This document shows positions 1 through 11,052 of a stretch of 64,000 bases of DNA, piece after piece. Source of the stretch: Hevea brasiliensis (lineage: Eukaryota > Streptophyta > Magnoliopsida > Malpighiales > Euphorbiaceae); the NCBI RefSeq assembly GCF_030052815.1, contig NC_079496.1:44293593-44357592 (forward strand), written 5' to 3'. The position numbers were made by a program, and so were the translations under genes. Below the pieces are notes generated by a model. It searched no databases. It had not been told where the DNA came from and was given only the letters and a program-made list of their open reading frames with translations. Position 1 is the first letter of the stretch, and every line of letters starts with the position of its first letter.

Positions 1-51
1 TTTTGATTCACACTTGGCATGACACTGTTACTATGTTCCTCCTCCTTTTAT

Positions 52-230
52 GGGGTGAGTGTGATATATTCCTCCCTCTTTGACCTATCAGTCTGGGGTG
101 AGTGTGATTATGTTCCTCCCTCTTTGACTTGCCAGTCTGAGATGAGTGTGGATGAGTACTCATTATATAGCTAGCTTCCTCCCTCATTGATTTTGATTAT
201 TGGGGTGAATGTGTCTTGTCGTGGTGTACA
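52..230 (+). repeat. 43-44 bp tandem array in the E1 LTR (probable U3)
   Basis: The phrase GGGGTGAGTGTG recurs at 52, 95, 139 (as GAGATGAGTGTGG) and 202, each time followed by TCCTCCCTC. The array lies 300-480 bp upstream of the TATA box at 532, where retrotransposon U3 enhancers usually lie. The same array is at about 6563-6735 in the 3' LTR. An enhancer role is inferred. Confidence 0.75.
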
Positions 231-284
231 ACACGACATGTGTGGAAAAATTGTGTCATGGTCTAAATTATGTTATCGATTGGC

Positions 285-455
285 AACATTGTATTATTCA
301 GTTATTTGATCGAATTGTGTTATTGATTTGCAAAACGGTATTATTCAGTTATTTGATCGAATTGTGTTACTGATTTGCAAAACGGTATTATTCAGTTATT
401 TGATCGAATTGTGTTATTGATTTGCAAAACGGTATTATTCAATTACTTGATCAAA
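285..455 (+). repeat. 47-bp tandem repeat in the E1 LTR
   Basis: The phrase GTTATTTGATCGAATTGTG begins at 301, 348 and 395, a strict 47-bp period, with a diverged fourth start near 442. The 3' LTR carries the same array at about 6794-6965. It lies between the 43-bp array and the TATA box. Confidence 0.85.
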
Positions 456-531
456 TTTGTGTTAGGTGAATTTTGTAAATTGTGAAATGGAATTGTGAAT
501 TATTTGATTTGTGAACTGTCAATAAAAGATT

Positions 532-538
532 TATATAT
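532..538 (+). promoter_or_regulatory. Probable TATA box of the E1 LTR
   Basis: TATATAT sits about 30 bp upstream of the double hairpin that begins at 566. With normal plant spacing transcription would start near 562-568, placing the hairpins at the 5' end of the genomic RNA. The 3' LTR has the same sequence. The start site itself is inferred. Confidence 0.55.
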
Positions 539-565
539 CGCATTTCAAATTGTTATTGTGCATCA

Positions 566-607
566 CTGAGTAAATTTTACTCAGCGATAGCTTTTCATTG
601 CTGTCGC
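566..607 (+). other. Tandem double hairpin at the predicted start of the R region (E1)
   Basis: The first hairpin has 8-bp arms CTGAGTAA/TTACTCAG (566-584) around a 3-nt loop. The second has arms CGATAGC/GCTGTCG (585-606) around TTTTCATT. The arrangement recurs in every gypsy LTR here in which this part is present, with changed bases on both sides of the stems: 7076-7117, 19270-19306, 27205-27243, 31255-31292, 35203-35240, 39763-39800 and 49444-49483 on the + strand, and about 28178-28216, 41132-41170, 54878-54915 and 56892-56930 on the minus strand. Confidence 0.7.
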
Positions 608-1200
608 AGGTAGATAGACTGACAAGGCAGCAGACTAGGCTGCTAGTACATTCAGCGAGAAATCATCGGGTATATTGAGTATACCATATTCTGCATTTTA
701 TATTGTAATGTATGTTCACTGTATATATATAGTGTTCTTGGTTTTGAGCAGTTGTAAATTAAAATTGTACATTAAAGTTGTAAAATAAATTATGAGTTAT
801 TTGGACTTGTAAAAATTGTATTATATTTCTTATATCTCAGTCTTTGAAAAATTATTGTGGATTTGTGTTGAATTATGCTAGAGTTTGAGATTGAGAAAAA
901 TATTGAAGTGCTTTTTACAAGTTTTTGAACAACTGTTTTATTCAAATTACGGAGGGCACTCTGCCAAAATTTTTTTCAGAAATTACTAATAGTCTAAATG
1001 TGTTAGTTAATTCACCTCAGTTTAAAAAGGTTTTTAACACCTGTAAATAGTGCTCACCACTGTAAAAGAAGTAAGAAAAGTTTTTGAAAATCCCTTGTAG
1101 TGTATTTAATGGGTTATCAGTAGGCGAAGTTGGTAATTCATTAGGTATACTACGGGATCATGTTATGCCATACAGAGGGGTAGGGTGTGACATGTTTTAG

Positions 1201-1212
1201 TGGTATCAGAGC
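1201..1212 (+). other. E1 primer-binding site (initiator Met tRNA)
   Basis: TGGTATCAGAGC follows the LTR end after an 8-nt spacer. It complements the 3' end of plant initiator methionine tRNA, the usual minus-strand primer of Tekay/Del-type gypsy elements. Confidence 0.9.
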
Positions 1213-1382
1213 TAGTCTTTTAAATTCTTTTTTCACATGTTACTTGAATATTCTTTCTTCATAGTACAACTGCTCAATATCATTGTCTGATACATACAGT
1301 ACATTACATTATAAATATACAATAACGGGAGGAAATCTCCTTGTGTTATTTGTTTAGGAGGTCTAAGATCCTCGCATTGACT

Positions 1383-2612
1383 ATGGAAGAGGGTGATCGT
1401 TTAGTCGATCAATCTATAGAGGCTAAGGTGCAAGGGGATGCTGACCTCACGTAATGTCGGTGGTTCAAAGAAGACCACCTGCAGCATCGTAGTTCCTCGC
1501 TTCGCTCGCCACAGATGGTCGCAATGTTCCAACAAATGGCTGGTAATGTGCTTACACAAGCCCCAATCTGACACGATGGTACAACCACGGTCTTACGCTA
1601 GACAATATGACAAATTGATGAAATATGGGGCTACAGAGTTCAAGGGGATGAGATCCTCTAGAGGCGTAACAACAATGGTTAGAAAGGATGGATAGGGTAT
1701 TCAAGAAACTGACCGCATTGCAGGAGCTCGATTTGAATACTCAGATCTTTGCTACAGGGGATGCTTATGACTGGTGGAAAACCATTCCCCACGCTTTGGT
1801 AGAACTGGTGCTAACTGGAGTGACTTTCTGTGGAATTCAGACAAAAATATGTCCCCGATGCTTATGTAGATCGAAGCGCAAGAGTTCCTAAGTCCAAACA
1901 GGGACTAGATCGGTGGCTGAATATGAAAGGGAATTTTTTCACTTTGAGCCATTATGCAAGAAGTCTACTTTCTACCAAGAGGGAGAGATGTAAGAGGTTT
2001 GAAACCGGCTTGAAGCCTAGTATCGATTACAAGTGGTCGGATTCAAACATAACAACTTCTCCGAACTTATTTCTCAAGCACTAGAATTAGAAAGAATTGA
2101 ATCAAGCGACACGAGAAAAGAAATCAGAGAAGACAGAAAAAGAGGGAAAGTCAGTAGAACAGAGTTCTAGTGGTCTTACTGGAAAGAGGAAAAACTTTGG
2201 GGGATACAACAGAGATAGTAAGAAGTCCAGTAGAGATAGATCTTCTGGACAGAAACCACCTCGATCCGATCAGCAAACTCAACAGAAACCCAGGAATGCG
2301 CTGTCAGATCGACTTTGTGAAACTTGTGGTAAACCACATAGTGGGGTATGTTATAAAGCCGTAGGAGCATGTTTTAACTGTGGAGAGACTGGCCATTTTG
2401 CTAGGGATTGTGTAAATCTAGGTCGTTCTGGATCATTTACTACACCAAAGGGATCAACCCAAGTTTCTACCCCAAAGAGTTCACCATCAGTTAGTAAAGG
2501 CAAAGGTAGAGGTAGGGGTAGTACACCTAGAAGTCAGAGTACTGTGAATCAGCCAGAACAGGGTGATGCACTAGCTGGAGTATACGCTACATGGCGGAGA
2601 GAAGAGACTTAG
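1383..2612 (+). pseudogene. gag: Broken gag of E1 with two zinc knuckles
   Basis: An ATG at 1383 opens a frame that stops 23 codons later, at 1452. Gag-like sequence then continues through several frames: the run with YDKLMKYGATEFKG near 1611, the DWWKTIP capsid motif near 1770, the RLS/CKRFETGL region near 1950-2015, and a 171-codon open stretch (2097-2612) rich in Ser, Lys and Arg. That last stretch holds two knuckles: CETCGKPHSGVC, a CX2CX3HX4C variant, followed by canonical CX2CX4HX4C CFNCGETGHFARDC. The family packages its RNA in gag particles; this copy cannot make a full protein. The E5 homologue (44296-45415) is broken at different places. Confidence 0.82.
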
Positions 2613-3660
2613 ACTTTTGATATTATTGCTGGTACTTTCTCAAATAGTAACTAAGATATATATATATGTATTGTTTGACCTGGGGTCTGCATATTTTTAT
2701 GTTAGTGTTAGAACTATATGTTCTATTGTTATTCCTTTACAGGGGAATAAATTTTGATGCATTAGTGATTAGCCCTTTAAAGTAAGGATTGTGATAATAA
2801 GTGAAATTAGTTTTGAAAGAGTTTATTGGCGAAAAGTATTTTCTAACACACCATAAATTATAAAGCTAATTGTCGAGCCTACTTAATGTAAGGCAAGAGG
2901 ACGTAAAAGTAAGATGCAGTAATGGAATTGCTCTAGATGAGGGCAAGGATGTCACTGTTAGTAATTGTTACTGGATATTGTAATCATAATAAGTTCGGGA
3001 TATTAGTGAATTCGAAAAGGATAAAAGATAGGAAAATTTGATCTATTGGGATGTATAGTAGTAACTATGCAATGTTCTTGATGTTTATACTGTAAGCTGC
3101 AGATTACAGTACTGACTTGAGATTATTGTGTAGAGCTATGTACTACCCGATAGTACACCTAGATAAGAATAGTTGCCAACGGCATCTGTTTTGGTATAGT
3201 TATGCCATGACAGAATTTAATTGTTAGAAATAAGTTTGAAAATCCTACTTAGGGATCTAAAACTCAAAGGTTAGAATATCGAAAGGTTATAGTTCAGTAC
3301 AAAAGAAAGTAAGCTATAGAATATTGACAGATAAAAAGAGTTATGGAAGTAAAAATTCGAACAATTGGTTCAAATATAACAAAGAAATGTTACGAATGTG
3401 AGGAAGACTATGGACTAGAATGGTCAGAGGACCAATGACTAGATAAATAATTCTAACATGACCTCAAGGGTCATTCAAGAAGGAACATGAATCGAAATAT
3501 TAGACAGGACAATAGTAAGAGAAGATTGGTGTTATACAAACAAATTAAACGTTGTATTAGATTGTTAAAAGTCTTATACAAATTTGAGGAAAAGAAGATT
3601 ATTCGATCGTATAAAAAGGAAAAAAATAAACGTATGACTATTGTAAGATGACTATTGGGT
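2613..3660 (+). pseudogene. Eroded remnant after gag in E1; protease start recognisable, rest unreadable
   Basis: Directly after gag the sequence still resembles the gag-protease junction: DIIAGTF near 2617, then a run like the DPGS-containing start of a gypsy protease, broken by stops. From about 2760 I recognise no RT, RNase H or integrase motif. The block aligns by eye with 45600-46650 of E5, where the end of pol can be recognised, so both probably descend from a pol-deleted ancestor. Confidence 0.55.
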
Positions 3661-3661
3661 A

Positions 3662-3701
3662 AAATTTTGTGGACGAAATTTATTTTAAGGGGGGGGAGAA
3701 T
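3662..3701 (+). other. Hairpin and polypurine tract of E1
   Basis: AAATTTTG and CGAAATTT (3662-3681) form an imperfect hairpin around TGGA. The G-rich tract TTTTAAGGGGGGGGAGAAT follows and abuts the LTR start TGTAACACCCC at 3702. This is the plus-strand primer of reverse transcription. E2, E3, E4 and E5 have the same layout. Confidence 0.85.
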
Positions 3702-6700
3702 TGTAACACCCCTATGTTCGGTAATGCGTTCTACTGTTCCGGTGACCAGTGTTGTCCGGACAGCTAGGATGCCTAGAACTACACTTCGATATGAGTGAGG
3801 AGACATTAAATAATGAAATACAAGAAAAGAAAATACAAGAAAAACAAAGGAAATATAATAGCAAAGAAATGTAACCAAGTTAAGCGAGCCGAGAACCTTA
3901 GCGATGGGTGACCGCACCGGGAAGTCATGGCGTGGACCGTTGACTAGCCCTGGACCACGGGGAACCCTGGAAAATATTTTTAGGATTTAAATAGACACCA
4001 ATTGAAGTGCAAATACCATTAGAAATATCAAAGAAAAATTAAATAATTAGTACAAAGAAAAGTGAGAAATCGAAAAACGGACAAAACCCGGTGTTACCGA
4101 AAAATTGAGAATGTAACCCGAACAGGGGCATTGTGGTCATTTGACATCCCGAATTGTCTTTTGACCTAAATTTCCATTAAAAATAAATAATATTACACTT
4201 GGAAAATATAATGAAAAATTAATTTAGGGGTACCTAATGTAAATAGCAAAAATAGAGGGTAAATGGAGTAATTATCAATTAAAACATATAATATGATTTA
4301 ATTAAGGTGAGTGGACCACTAAGGGAATTAAAAATTCACTAAGTGGGCAGATTACTCCACTAATGTCTTCTTCTTCCTCTCAAATCCTCACTTTGCCGAA
4401 TTGAATTTTCTCTCCATTGTCCACCATGGCCACACCTTGCATGCAAGCTCCACTCCTAATGATCAAGCCACAATTTCTCCAATTGTTCTTCATTAAACTT
4501 GTTCTACACATCATGGGCAGCATGTAGGAAGCAAGAAAGAGAAGTTTTGGTGAGGTTTTGAAGAATTTCCAAAGTGGTAAGTTTGTGTTTTTTATTATTG
4601 TTTAATTAAAGTTTGTAAGGATGTTATGGGTGTTTGAATTATGGAGAAATTTTTGAGGTTTGATGTTTAAATGGAGAAGTGTACTTTTGGCAGCCATGGA
4701 AACACTTTGAAGGCAGTTTATTTGTGCTTGTAAATGGTGAATTAAATGATTGATTAAATGTATATTGTGTAGGAAATTGTTTAGGTGATGTATACTTAGT
4801 ATATGTAAATGTAAAATAAAATTTAAAGCTTGGAAAGTAATGGAATGTAAGTGTACCATTGTGGCAGTTTACTAACCCTTGAAGAATGCTGGAATTCATG
4901 CTTGGTTTATGGAATAATGATGTTAAAATGTGTTGGTTGTTATGGCAGTTTGAATGTATGTATAGTGGTGTGAAGTTTAGACATGTGAATGAGCTTGGTT
5001 ATGGAGTTAAATTGTTGTAAATTGAGTTGGGCAAATTCTGCACTTATTGGTGCACATTGAATGAAATTGTAAGCTGCCAAAATGACCTATAATGTGTTGT
5101 GAATTATGTTTAGGTCATGGTACAACCAGAATTAGTTCGAATGTTAAGTTTGGTGAGTGTTAAAAGTGATGTTTGATATGTATGCAAGAATTGCAATAAG
5201 GCAGTTTGTGTTTTATGCCTATAACTTTAAGTGTGTGGCTCCAATTGGTATGAGACCAATTGGAGGTGAAACTAGGCACAAAATGTGCCAACTTTCATGA
5301 AGGAAGCTTGCCAAAATTCTGCTTGCAAGGTAGCTTGAAAAATGACCAAATCCGGATTAAGTGCAAATAAGGCCTGAAAATTGACCATTTGGGCAGCAGT
5401 TAGTGTTTAGGCCATAACTCACTCAAAACAGGTCCAATTGACCTGAAATTTTGACCATGAATAGTTAAGACCCATATCTACAAGTCTTATGAGGACATAA
5501 AAGCCCAGAAATGACCATAAGCAAGTCAAAAAGCTTGCACAAGTTCGGGTCCAAAAACTGGCCGAACCAAAATTGACCTAAAATGACCTAAAGTGACCAA
5601 TTTTGATGCAATTTGACCAGCAATAGTAAAATGACCATAACTTGGGCTACATAACTCAGAATGACCTGAAATTTTGCCCCGCGTTCCATAAGACATAGAT
5701 CTACAAGTTTGTAGTTTTGACCGAAACCCGAAAACCTAGGGAACTAGGTCGTCCGGCTAGGTCAAACTAGTATCCCGGAGTCCAGCAAATCGCAAGAAAA
5801 TGCAGTATACACGGAAATGAATTTGGTAACATGTACCAACCCTAAAAGACTATCAAATGTGACATATTAATGACATTAAAACCTAAATTACCTAAAACGC
5901 ATCGAGGGTCGAATAATTAAGTTGATTATTCAAATAATAGCATTTAGTGAATTATTTATCAAACATTATCGTTAGAGACAGTTTAATTAAGTACTGAAAC
6001 ACTTCAAATTGTGTTTCTCAGTTAGCAAAGACTCAGGGAGAGGGAAGGAAACACTGAGTCAAAGCCAAGAGACAGTTATTAGAGGTTTGTGCACAATAGT
6101 TATTTCTTTTGAATTTTCCAATTAAAATAAAGTATAATTATTTGTAAGTTAATGTTTTAAATTGTGTTTGTGCACAATAGTTATTTCTTTTAAATTTTTC
6201 AATTGAAGTAAATTATTATTATTTGTACGTTATTGTTTTAAATTGTTTTTGTGCACAATAATTTTGACTTCTCATTTTCTACTTAAAAATTTAATTGAAC
6301 ATTATAGTTTTAAATTGTGTTCGTGCACAATACTTTTATATTCACTGCTTTTACTAGCAAATTTATTTGGAGAAATGAGTTATGAATAATTTTTGATTGC
6401 TTTGGTTTTGGGAATATTATTTGGAAATTATTGTGTTGCCAACTTTGCAAATGGAAATTTTGAGATAAAATGTGATTTATGGTTTGTATGAAATATTATG
6501 ATTTGAAATTGTTTTGATTCACACTTGGCATGACACTGTTACTATGTTCCTCCTCCATTTATGGGGTGAGTGTGATATATTCCTCCCTCTTTGACCTATT
6601 AGTCTGGGGTGAGTGTGATTATGTTCCTCCCTCTTTGACTTGCCAGTCTGAGATGAGTGTGGATGAGTACTTATTATATAGCTAGCTTCCTCCCTCATTG

Positions 6701-7702
6701 ATTTCGATTATTGGGGTGAGTGTGTCTTGTCGTGGTGTACAACACGGCATGTGTGGAAAAATTGTGTCATGGCCTAAATTATGTTATCGATTGGCAACAT
6801 TGTATTATTCAGTTATTTGATTGAATTGTGTTATTGATTTGCAAAATGGTATTACTCAGTTATTTGATCGAATTGTGTTATTGATTTGCAAAACGGTATT
6901 ATTCAGTTATTTGATCGAATTGTGTTATTGATTTGCAAAACGGTATTATTCAATTACTTGATCAAATTTGTGTTAGGTGAATTTTGTAAATTGTGAAATG
7001 GAATTGTGAACATTTGATTTGTGAACTGTCAATAAAAGATTTATATATCGCATTTTAAATTGTTATTGTGTACCACTGAGTAAATTTTACTCAGCGATAG
7101 CTTTTCATTGCTGTCGCAGGTAGATAGACTAACAGGGCAGCAGACTAGGCTGCTAGTACATTCAGCGAGAAATCATCGGGTATATTGAGTATACCATATT
7201 CTGCATTTTATATTGTAATGTATGTTCACTGTATGTATATAGTGTTCTTGGTTTTGAGCAGTTGTAAATTAAAATTGTACATTAAAGTTGTAAAATAAAT
7301 TATGAGTTATTTGGGCTTGTAAAAATTGTATTATATTTCTTATATCTCAGTCTTTGAAAAATTATTGTGGATTTGTGTTGAATTATGCTAGAGTTTGAGA
7401 TTGAGAAAAATATTGAAGTGCTTTTAACAGGTTTTTGAAGAACTGTTTTATTCAAATTACGGAAGGCACTCTACCAAAATTTTTTTCAGAAATTACTAAT
7501 AGTCTAAATGTGTTAGTTAATTCACCTCAGTTCAAAAAGGTTTTTAACACCTGTAAATAGTGCTCACCACTGTAAAAGAAGTAAGAAAAGTTTTTGAAAA
7601 TCCCTTGTAGTGTATTTAATGGGTTATCAGTAGGCAAAGTTGGTAATTCATTAGGTATACTATGGGATCATGTTATGCCTTACAGAGGGGTAGGGTGTGA
7701 CA
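3702..7702 (+). repeat. E1 3' LTR, about 4.0 kb
   Basis: It runs from TGTAACACCCC to GTGTGACA. About 25-75 bp from the start is a GC-rich block (CTACTGTTCCGGTGACC, then GTCCGGACAGCTAG) shared with the other gypsy LTRs. A second shared block lies near 3888-3930 (GCGATGGGTGACC). Degenerate modules beginning CATAACT or TATAACT occur at 5220, 5413 and 5636. The 71-91-bp GTGCACAA repeats (6086-6350), the 43- and 47-bp arrays and the double hairpin follow. The minus-strand 148-codon frame at 3471-3917 straddles the LTR start and has no recognisable domain. Confidence 0.93.
6086..6350 (+). repeat. Degenerate tandem repeat, 71-91 bp, in the E1 3' LTR
   Basis: TTTGTGCACAATA or a close variant recurs at 6086, 6177, 6248 and 6320, with similar AT-rich filler between. 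A single unit with the same core occurs in E5 near 48872 (GGTTTGTGCACAACATAG), so the array expanded after the two families' LTRs separated. Confidence 0.7.
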
Positions 7703-9447
7703 TTTGGAGTTTTGTAGCTCAAGTTATGGTCTAAAAACCACAACTGGCAGGATTGGAATTTTTCTGGACTGACCATATCTACAGTGCAGTGAACAGTGAG
7801 TGCAACTCACTTGTTGGATAGGTTCTGGTCATAATTTGGGTTAGGTTTCTTCATGAAAGTTTTTGGTCTATATCTCAACTTATTGCTGGTAAAATTTCAG
7901 GTCAATTGGACCATTCTACACTGAGTTATGGCCAAATGAACAATCACTGTTCATTTGGTCATTCTGCAGAAATAGACTGCAGGTCACCCGGATTGGGGCA
8001 AGCTTTTGGTCCACTTGGTTTGGTTTTATGGGCATGGTTTCTTCACCAAAGTTGTGCCATTATGTGTTTAGTTTCATGTCCAATTGTCGTTGTACCAATT
8101 GAACCTCTACAGTTCAAGTTATGGCTGCCCAAACCTGCTGGACTCATGTCCAATTCTGCAGGTCACCTAGGGCGGCCACACTAAACCTAAATCCCATCAC
8201 TAAAAACACTTCATTTCTTGTTTACCAATAACCAAATGGTCACTAATTGACCATTAAAATGTTCCTACACCATTATAGGAGCTAAACTCCAATTTGCTCA
8301 AAACCCTAAATTCTCAATTAAATCTCAAAACCCTAACCCTAACAATCCATCACTTTATCTAACATAACCAAATCAACATCTAGCTCAAATATCCTTATCA
8401 ACAACCATTTCTAAGCTATTTAGCTCAAACAAATCAATAATTTCCAAACTCCTCCCATGGCTGCCAAATTTCTTGGTGTTCGTACACATATATTTTATTT
8501 CAATTCCTTATAATTTCTTACTCAATTTAAGCCTCTAACATGGAATAAAAAGTGAGAGATATGAAAATATGCACTAATCTCTTGTAGCTTAAATCCAAGC
8601 TAACCAAGACTTCAATTTTTCTTTACTCTCTTACTCTTTCTTGGCTGCTAAACACTTCTCCTTAGTGTGGGTATAATTTTTAGTGAAGGGAGGATAAGGT
8701 TTTGAGGTGAGGAAGCTTAGGAAAATCAACCTTTAAAAGAGAAAATGGAGAGAAAGCTTCTTGGCTATGGTGGACGGAAAATGAGGAAGGAGAGTTCAGT
8801 TTTTCATTTCAATTTTCTGCCCATTGGACTCATTTTAAGTGGTTTAAGGACATGTGTCACAATGTGATTGGGTGAGACTGCTTAGTGACTTAAGCATGAG
8901 GTCAAAATTGCAATTTTAATTCATTTTCTTTTCTTTTCTTTGCTACTCATTTTCAATTCAATTTTTAGCAATATTTATTAATATTTTATGTCATAATAAT
9001 TATTTACTTAACTGTACAAGTCGGCCAAAATTCACCTCTGAAGGCAAAATGACCAAAATACCCTCCTTTTGGCTTAACAGACTAAAATTGTCTGTACCGA
9101 TTGAAAAATTTTTCTAAATATTTTCTTGGAATTCTAATGCCATAGGAACCTCAATGACCCTCCTCTGGAGTCCCAAAAATTATTTTATGAATTTTTCCCT
9201 GGGTCTAGAGCTCCTAGTTGCGAGAACCGCAACTTCCCACTAGGTTACCCATCGCTAGGGCACCGGTTCATTTAACTTGGTTGTATTTTATTTCTAAAAT
9301 TTTTTTAAAATTTTTCTTATTAATATTTGAGTTAATTATAGTTCCTCACTTTAGTTTAAATATTTTTCTGGACGTTCTAGCTGTCTAGACCGACACTGGT
9401 CACCGAAACAGTAGAATGTACGGAGTTGCTACAGGGAAGGTGTTACA
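7703..9447 (-). repeat. 5' part of a minus-strand gypsy LTR, cut by E1
   Basis: Read on the minus strand it starts TGTAACACC at 9447 and carries the GC-rich block (near 9368-9420) and the second shared block (near 9225-9290). It continues to 7703, where E1 interrupts it. The interior has palindromic modules near 7930-7960, 8077-8110 and 8235-8260. It lies within the copia 3' LTR: copia sequence resumes with tcttc at 9448, and the same copia sequence is uninterrupted at 16481. The rest lies left of the window. Confidence 0.85.
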
Positions 9448-10865
9448 TCTTCCATCATAGAAAGACAAGTGGCAAGATCATATAGTGCCATGTGTCACCA
9501 TCTCATGGAGCCACATGTCACCATCTCATGGCGCCACATGTTACCGTGTGAAAAGACCAATTTGCCCTTGTTTTTTAATTTGAGTTCTCAACCCAAAATT
9601 ATAATTTCTCCTCTTTAAATCAATTTATATCAAATATTAATTAAATAATTAATTAATCTCAATTAATTAATTTCTCATAATTAAATTCATATTTAATCAA
9701 ATTAAATGTAAATTTAATTTATACTGTACATCCAATAACCTAGATTTGATTTCAAGTCATGCTAGGGACTTTACAATCTTATTGCAAACCAAACCTCTTT
9801 AATTAATTAATTAAACTCTTTAATTAATCAATTAAATCACATTTTAAATGGTGATTAGCTTGTGTAGATGTGTGACTTACTAGGCTCATTACTTATTAGC
9901 AATGAGAAATGATATTAACTCTTAATATCATTAGAACTCGTTCTTACCATAAATGATTTCTCTAAATCATTTCAGGCATCTCATAGACCATAGTTATGCC
10001 ATGGCCACTCAATCAGTAATAAGGAAAACTTTAAATGAACCTTTAATCATATATTACCATGCACTAGAATCTCTCCGCTATAAAATCCCAATTCGAGCTG
10101 GAGTCATGGTTAATGTCAAACTCCATTTACTATGAACATTATGTTCTCTTTTAATTCCAGTTCTTGATTAATTAGATTTTCTTGTCAGAAACTCTTTTCT
10201 GACTAAATCTGTCTGTCCTGGCCTGGAACTTGAAACATTAAGAATAAATAAATGAACGTAGGATTTTATCCCTATTTACTTAGGGTAACGAATTCCATAT
10301 TAATCAACACCTATCTCTATATATAACTAGTAGGAGCCAACACATGCCCATATACCCATACACAATACAAGTATGAAAGTAGTATCAATCTCAAACCACC
10401 TATATAACTGTGTTATCTCAGGTCTAAAGATTATATACACTAATATAATATATGACAATGCATTGACAAGAGTAAACTCCATGTGCTTGTCATATGCGCC
10501 ACTGGTTCGAACTACTTATCATGTATAAGTGCCTATCATGTTTGTTATGTGGCATGAGAATCACCACTCCACCTTATTTATATCTCATATAAATACCTTG
10601 GAAACAAACATGATTACAATCTTTCTGGACAAGTCATGTACTTTGTGAATTATCCTCGATTGTGAACTGGCTTATGATACTTTGTGCTAGAAATATTATC
10701 ACTCATATTCTTAATAACTTAAGAATAGGATTTCTCACAAAATATCAATGGACCATTTCAATTACACATAAATAGTTTATGTAAATAGAAACGTAAAAAT
10801 GCCTTTTTATTAATAAAATATATACAAGATACATACAAAATGATATGCTCTAGGGCATACTACCA
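9448..10865 (-). repeat. Copia 3' LTR, cut at its far end
   Basis: It matches 16481-16527 plus 60389-61759 of the 5' LTR. It contains a 23-bp tandem repeat (about 9488-9545, CACCATCTCATGG) with one more unit than the 5' copy, and AT-rich TTAATTAA runs near 9640-9840. The U3 end (GGGCATACTACCA on the + strand) abuts the polypurine tract. No gene is present; the 60-codon frame at 9953 is fortuitous. Confidence 0.87.
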
Positions 10866-10880
10866 ATAATCTCCCACTAG
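10866..10880 (-). other. Copia polypurine tract
   Basis: On the coding strand AGTGGGAGATTAT immediately precedes the LTR start TGGTAG. It is the usual plus-strand primer of plant copia elements. Confidence 0.8.
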
Positions 10881-11052
10881 CATTAGAGCCATTCATTACA
10901 ATATCTTAGACCCATCTTCTCAAGACGTCGATCTAACTAAGTCTGTGACCTAGGCTTTATGAATGGATCAGCTGGATTTTCGGCTGATGCTATTTTCTGC
11001 ATGGTTTCATCGCCTCACCCAAGTATCTCTCTGATAATGTGGTAGCGCCTTT

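Larger units (their letters stand above)
1..1192 (+). repeat. E1 5' LTR, 3' portion only
   Basis: It ends ...GTGTGACA just before the primer site at 1201. Base 1 corresponds to 6512 in the 3' LTR, so about 2.8 kb of this LTR lies left of the window. It contains 43-44-bp repeats, 47-bp repeats, a TATA box and a double hairpin, listed separately. No gene is present. Confidence 0.92.
1..7702 (+). mobile_element. E1: Ty3/gypsy element with gag and almost no pol (TR-GAG-like), 5' end outside window
   Basis: Two copies of one LTR flank a 2.5-kb interior. The visible end of the 5' LTR (1-1192) matches 6512-7702 with roughly two dozen mismatches by eye, mostly transitions. The interior has a primer site for initiator-Met tRNA (1201), a broken gag (1383-2612), about 1 kb of eroded sequence and a G-rich polypurine tract (3687-3701). 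No reverse transcriptase or integrase motif remains, so the element could only have moved with proteins supplied by a relative. It sits in a minus-strand gypsy LTR (7703-9447): the flank reads tttgg after 7702, inside a sequence that is continuous in sister LTRs such as near 57730. The matching left TSD lies outside the window. E5 belongs to the same family. Confidence 0.88.

Noticed and set aside
3471..3917. 148-codon minus-strand frame
   Set aside because: It straddles the E1 interior and LTR start, is hydrophobic because of AT-rich antisense sequence, and has no domain or conserved copy.
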